A stretch of 64,000 nucleotides of DNA. Origin: CAYMPH01 sp964529415. GTDB taxonomy: Bacteria > Spirochaetota > UBA4802 > UBA5550. Below are positions 60,829 to 64,000 of this stretch, in pieces. Within the stretch, counting starts at the first letter, position 1. Each line of letters begins with the position of its first letter. The translations under genes and the position numbers were made by a program. Location of the stretch: NCBI GenBank assembly GCA_964529415.1, contig CAZGWD010000008.1:1-64000 (forward strand), written 5' to 3'. The notes beneath the pieces were generated by a model. That model saw nothing but the letters and a program-made list of their open reading frames with translations. It was not told the DNA's origin and searched no databases.

Positions 60829-63408
60829 ATGAGAATGGATAAGTTAACTTTAAAAGCTCAGGACGCTTTTAATTCATCCCAGAATATTGCTACAGAAAAT
60901 AATCAGTACGAGGTACAGCCTGAACATCTTCTGAAAGCTCTGGTCGAACAGGATGGAGGATTATTTACATCCATAGCGCAGAAAATCGGAGCACATGTTA
61001 CTGAGATCAGGTCTGAGACCAATAAAGCTATAGATAATCTTCCCAGGCAGGTGGGTGGAGGTCCGGGAGGCGGAATTTTATCGTCAACGCTTCGGGATAT
61101 TATGAATGAAGCCTGGAATGAGGCAGTTAAGCTCAAGGATGAATTCCTGAGCACGGAACATCTTATACTGGCTCTTTCAAACAAGGGAGAGAGCCAGGCA
61201 AAGAAAATATTAAACGCGCACAGCTTCACAAGAGAAAATGTTCTCAGGGTGCTTGCTGATATACGCGGAAGTAAAAGCGCGACAGATGAAAAAGCTGAAG
61301 ACAAATACAACGCTCTTGACCGCTACAGCAAGGATTTAACAAAGCTTGCAAGAATGAACAAGCTCGATCCGGTCATAGGAAGGGATGAGGAGATCCGGCG
61401 TATCATGCAGGTGCTTACCAGAAGGACAAAAAATAATCCGGTTCTGATCGGCGAACCGGGTGTCGGTAAAACCGCAATAGTTGAAGGCCTTGCGCAGCGC
61501 ATACTCGCAGGAGATGTTCCTGAGAATTTAAAAAACAAGAGGGTTGTCGCACTTGATATGGGAGCCCTGATTGCAGGAGCTAAATACAGAGGCGAATTCG
61601 AAGAGCGGCTTAAAGCAGTCATAGAAGAGATAGAAGAGTCTGACGGAGGAGTGATCCTGTTCATTGACGAGCTTCATACGCTGATTGGAGCCGGGGCAGC
61701 AGAGGGATCAGTGGACGCTTCAAATATGCTGAAGCCCGCACTTGCAAGGGGAACGCTCCGTACAATAGGTGCAACTACTCTCAACGAGTATCAGAAATAT
61801 ATCGAGAAGGATAAAGCTCTGGAGCGAAGGTTCCAGCCTGTATTTACCAAAGAACCTTCAGTGGAAGATACCATTGCAATTTTACGCGGACTCAAGGAAA
61901 AATATGAAATTCATCATGGAGTTAGAATTTCGGATTCAGCTGTTGTTGCTGCTGCTGTATTATCAGACAGATATATTACAAACAGGTTTCTTCCGGACAA
62001 GGCAGTTGACCTTATTGATGAGGCTGCGTCTCTTATAAAAATGGAAATAGATTCCATGCCTCTTGAAATAGATGAAATTGAAAGAAAAATCCGGCAGCTT
62101 TCTATTGAAAAACAGGCACTGAAAAAAGAAAAAGATAAAATTTCAAAGGAGAGGCTCGATAAAATCGAAGAGGATCTCGCGAATCTCAATGAAAAGAAAA
62201 GCGTGCTTGTAGCGCAGTGGAGGAGCGAGAAAGATATTATCGTGGGTATCAGCAACATCAAGCAGGAAATTGAATCTTTGAAAATAGAGGAACAGAAAGC
62301 TGAAAGGGAAGGCAATCTGAACAGGGTTGCAGAAATCAGATACGGAAAAATTGTGGAGCTTGAAAAGAAACTTGCTGAATCAAATCTGAAACTGAAGGAA
62401 CAGCAGAAGGACAAAATTCTTTTGAAAGAGGAAGTCACTGATCAGGAGATTGCCTCAGTAGTTGCAAGATGGACCGGAATTCCTGTAACCAAAATGCTTG
62501 AAGGCGAGAAAGACAAGCTTCTGAAGATGGAATCTATTCTTTCAAAACGTGTTGTGGGCCAGGACAAAGCTCTGCAGTCGATTTCAGATGCAGTGCGCAG
62601 ATCGCGTTCAGGCATGCAGGATCCTGATCGGCCTGTTGGAACTTTTATATTTTTAGGTCCAACCGGAGTGGGAAAAACAGAAACAGCCAAGGCAGTAGCG
62701 GAATTCATGTTCAATGACGAGAAGGCTGTTATCAGAATAGATATGTCTGAATATATGGAAAAGCATTCAGTGGCGCGGCTCGTGGGTGCGCCTCCAGGTT
62801 ACGTGGGTTACGATGAAGGAGGCCAGTTGACCGAGGCTGTCCGGAGAAGGCCGTACAGCGTAATTCTTTTTGATGAGATAGAAAAAGCTCATCCGGACGT
62901 TTTTAATATTTTTTTACAGGTGCTCGATGAAGGCAGGCTCACTGATGCCAAGGGAAGGCTTGTAGATTTTAAAAACGCTCTCATCATAATGACTTCAAAT
63001 ATTGGAACAGCATATATAAGCGATGAGTCAATTCCGTATGAAGACAGGAAAAAAGGTGTTGAACAGGAACTGAAGCAGAATTTCAAACCTGAGTTTTTAA
63101 ACAGGCTTGATGAGATAATTTTATTCAATCCATTATCCAAAGAAAATATCCAGAATATTGTCAAGCTGCAGATAAATGAAGTTTCTGCAAGGCTTAAACA
63201 TAAAGGTTTTACACTGAAAGTATCACAAAAGGCCATGGATAAAATTGTTGATGAAGGATATGATCCTCAATTCGGAGCAAGACCTCTGAAAAGAGCTATA
63301 CAGTCACTTATACTGAATCCTCTTTCACAGAAAATATTATCCGGCGAGATAATGGATGAGAAGGAAATTAAAATTGATGTCAAGGGTAAGGATATAGTAT
63401 TTCTATAG
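60829..63408 (+). CDS. clpB: ATP-dependent disaggregase ClpB
   Basis: An 859-aa Hsp100 protein that pulls polypeptides out of aggregates with DnaK. N domain (1-145), first AAA+ with Walker A GEPGVGKT (about 207-214) and IDELHTLIGAGA, the long coiled middle domain (about 410-530) and second AAA+ with GPTGVGKTE (about 609-617) and FDEIEKAHPDVFN. The middle domain separates ClpB from ClpA/ClpC, and there is no ClpP-binding loop. Length is standard. GGAG lies eight bases before the ATG. It is followed at once by a repeat element, not by a terminator. Confidence 0.97.
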   Translation: MRMDKLTLKAQDAFNSSQNIATENNQYEVQPEHLLKALVEQDGGLFTSIAQKIGAHVTEIRSETNKAIDNLPRQVGGGPGGGILSSTLRDIMNEAWNEAVKLKDEFLSTEHLILALSNKGESQAKKILNAHSFTRENVLRVLADIRGSKSATDEKAEDKYNALDRYSKDLTKLARMNKLDPVIGRDEEIRRIMQVLTRRTKNNPVLIGEPGVGKTAIVEGLAQRILAGDVPENLKNKRVVALDMGALIAGAKYRGEFEERLKAVIEEIEESDGGVILFIDELHTLIGAGAAEGSVDASNMLKPALARGTLRTIGATTLNEYQKYIEKDKALERRFQPVFTKEPSVEDTIAILRGLKEKYEIHHGVRISDSAVVAAAVLSDRYITNRFLPDKAVDLIDEAASLIKMEIDSMPLEIDEIERKIRQLSIEKQALKKEKDKISKERLDKIEEDLANLNEKKSVLVAQWRSEKDIIVGISNIKQEIESLKIEEQKAEREGNLNRVAEIRYGKIVELEKKLAESNLKLKEQQKDKILLKEEVTDQEIASVVARWTGIPVTKMLEGEKDKLLKMESILSKRVVGQDKALQSISDAVRRSRSGMQDPDRPVGTFIFLGPTGVGKTETAKAVAEFMFNDEKAVIRIDMSEYMEKHSVARLVGAPPGYVGYDEGGQLTEAVRRRPYSVILFDEIEKAHPDVFNIFLQVLDEGRLTDAKGRLVDFKNALIIMTSNIGTAYISDESIPYEDRKKGVEQELKQNFKPEFLNRLDEIILFNPLSKENIQNIVKLQINEVSARLKHKGFTLKVSQKAMDKIVDEGYDPQFGARPLKRAIQSLILNPLSQKILSGEIMDEKEIKIDVKGKDIVFL

Positions 63409-63415
63409 TAAAAAA

Positions 63416-63450
63416 TAGAACGTGGATGACGCTGATTGTTTATGATTTAT
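63416..63450 (+). repeat. Dispersed element, family 1 half copy D
   Basis: TAGAACGTGGATGACGCTGA (63416-63435) and the following TTGTTTATGATT match the left arm of the family-1 elements. No matching right arm occurs before the next gene at 63584. It begins eight bases after the clpB stop. Confidence 0.65.
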
Positions 63451-63583
63451 TAAGATTAAAGAAAGTTTAAAAGTTATTTTATTTTAATATCTTTGTTAAC
63501 TATTTCACATAGCTGCTTTATAGATAATCTATTTCATATATGTTATTCTTGAGGTACTGAATTAATAAACTCAAGGAGGGTTT

Positions 63584-64000
63584 ATGGAGAAATTATTAAC
63601 TAAAAAACAAAAAATCAAAGCAACTATAGGCAGCGGGTATATATCTCTATTCGAGGCAGTAAAATTAAAAGTTGGCGATGTTGTGCGAGTAGACACCATG
63701 GCTGGTGAAGCAGTGACAGTATCAATTAATAATTTCAACGCTTTTACTGGAGAAATTATTATAATGCGTGATAAAATGGGAGTAAGGGTTACAAAAATAT
63801 ACAGCGAAAACCCTAAAGAGTATTCAGGGGTTAAAGACTCAATTACAGAAATTGTGAGAACCGAAATTGTTATTAACGAGATTGAATTAACTATAGAAGA
63901 TTTAATTAATATTCATAAAAATTCTCTTATATCTTTTGATAAGTTATATGATAATATCAATTTTGAAAATTCATATTTATATATTGAAGGAAACAGAATT
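63584..64000 (+). CDS. FliM/FliN-type SpoA-domain protein (cut by window end)
   Basis: 139 codons are visible before the window ends; the gene has no stop here. A strong AAGGAGGG (63573-63580) precedes the ATG. Residues 6-75 form a SpoA (surface presentation of antigens) domain (IGSGYISLFEAVKLKVGDVV, RVDTMAGEAVTVSI, GEIIIMRDKMGVRVTKIYS), as in the flagellar switch proteins FliM and FliN. A second similar stretch begins near residue 92 (RTEIVINEIELTIEDLINIH). Possible roles are a flagellar motor switch component or a YscQ-like sorting-platform protein; two SpoA domains in one short protein fit both. No neighbouring flagellar gene is visible. Confidence 0.75.
   Translation, partial: MEKLLTKKQKIKATIGSGYISLFEAVKLKVGDVVRVDTMAGEAVTVSINNFNAFTGEIIIMRDKMGVRVTKIYSENPKEYSGVKDSITEIVRTEIVINEIELTIEDLINIHKNSLISFDKLYDNINFENSYLYIEGNRI

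Noticed and set aside
61914..62438. 174-codon antisense frame in clpB
   Set aside because: Serine/phenylalanine-rich shadow of the ClpB coiled coil; no independent support.
1..64000. CRISPR array, rRNA, tRNA, transposase or replication origin
   Set aside because: No regularly spaced direct repeats, no rRNA-like or cloverleaf sequence, no transposase motif and no DnaA-box cluster were seen; a covariance-model scan would be needed to be sure about small RNAs.

Overview
The window is A+T-rich bacterial chromosome from a Gram-negative (outer-membrane) anaerobe. A spirochaete-like organism is the best guess, with moderate confidence. Supporting signs are several lipobox lipoproteins and outer-membrane barrels; a bactofilin-YaaR-HolB-RicT-MetG block; CheD, an HDOD protein and a FliN-type SpoA protein; a cluster of membrane 7TMR-DISM/SpoIIE signalling proteins; and strictly anaerobic metabolism (selenocysteine formate dehydrogenase, 2-oxoacid:ferredoxin oxidoreductase, ADP-forming acyl-CoA synthetase). 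No rRNA, tRNA, CRISPR array, prophage or intact insertion sequence was seen.

Layout. 1-4.8 kb: outer-membrane barrel, radA and an MCE lipid-transport protein (minus strand), then a small secreted protein and a broken ORF6N gene. 4.9-8.2 kb: DEAD-box helicase, Sua5-type tRNA-modification enzyme and polysaccharide deacetylase in one tight run. 8.3-9.0 kb: a toxin-antitoxin pair with its own promoter and candidate operator. 9.1-13.8 kb: bactofilin, YaaR, holB, ricT and metG. 14-17.9 kb: a large response-regulator/PAS/GAF protein whose kinase half is visibly decayed. 17.9-22 kb: phosphoesterase and barrel (minus), then cheD, HDOD protein and a zinc-ribbon protein. 22.1-25.0 kb: two RNA methyltransferases and a ModE-like regulator (minus), facing the three-gene formate dehydrogenase operon at 25.4-30.9 kb. 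31-42 kb: DUF2339/DUF3999-like pair, SppA, Uma2 remnant, DUF362 protein, a metallo-beta-lactamase/cyclic-nucleotide-binding fusion, a small lipoprotein and a SlyD-like isomerase. 45.3-51.7 kb: a four-subunit Vor-type oxidoreductase with an ACT protein, a ferredoxin and, convergently, an ADP-forming acyl-CoA synthetase. 51.9-53.7 kb: a sterol-reductase-like membrane protein next to an EXPERA/TMEM97-like protein. 54.4-60.6 kb: an anti-sigma-kinase-like sensor and two SpoIIE phosphatases. 60.8-64 kb: clpB and the start of a SpoA-domain gene cut by the window edge.

How it fits together. The Vor enzyme would oxidise branched-chain 2-oxoacids to acyl-CoA and reduced ferredoxin, and the acyl-CoA synthetase would harvest the thioester as ATP. 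The formate dehydrogenase would feed electrons through an NrfD/HybB-type membrane subunit. The SpoIIE phosphatases and the RsbW-like ATPase suggest partner-switching control of gene expression by membrane sensors.

The most unusual locus is the adjacent pair of eukaryote-like sterol-enzyme families at 51.9-53.7 kb. The window also carries at least two families of dispersed palindromic repeats (four and two copies) and five broken genes or remnants whose lesions can largely be placed, so intergenic space here is shaped by small repeats and gene decay. All functions are read from sequence motifs; no database search was run.
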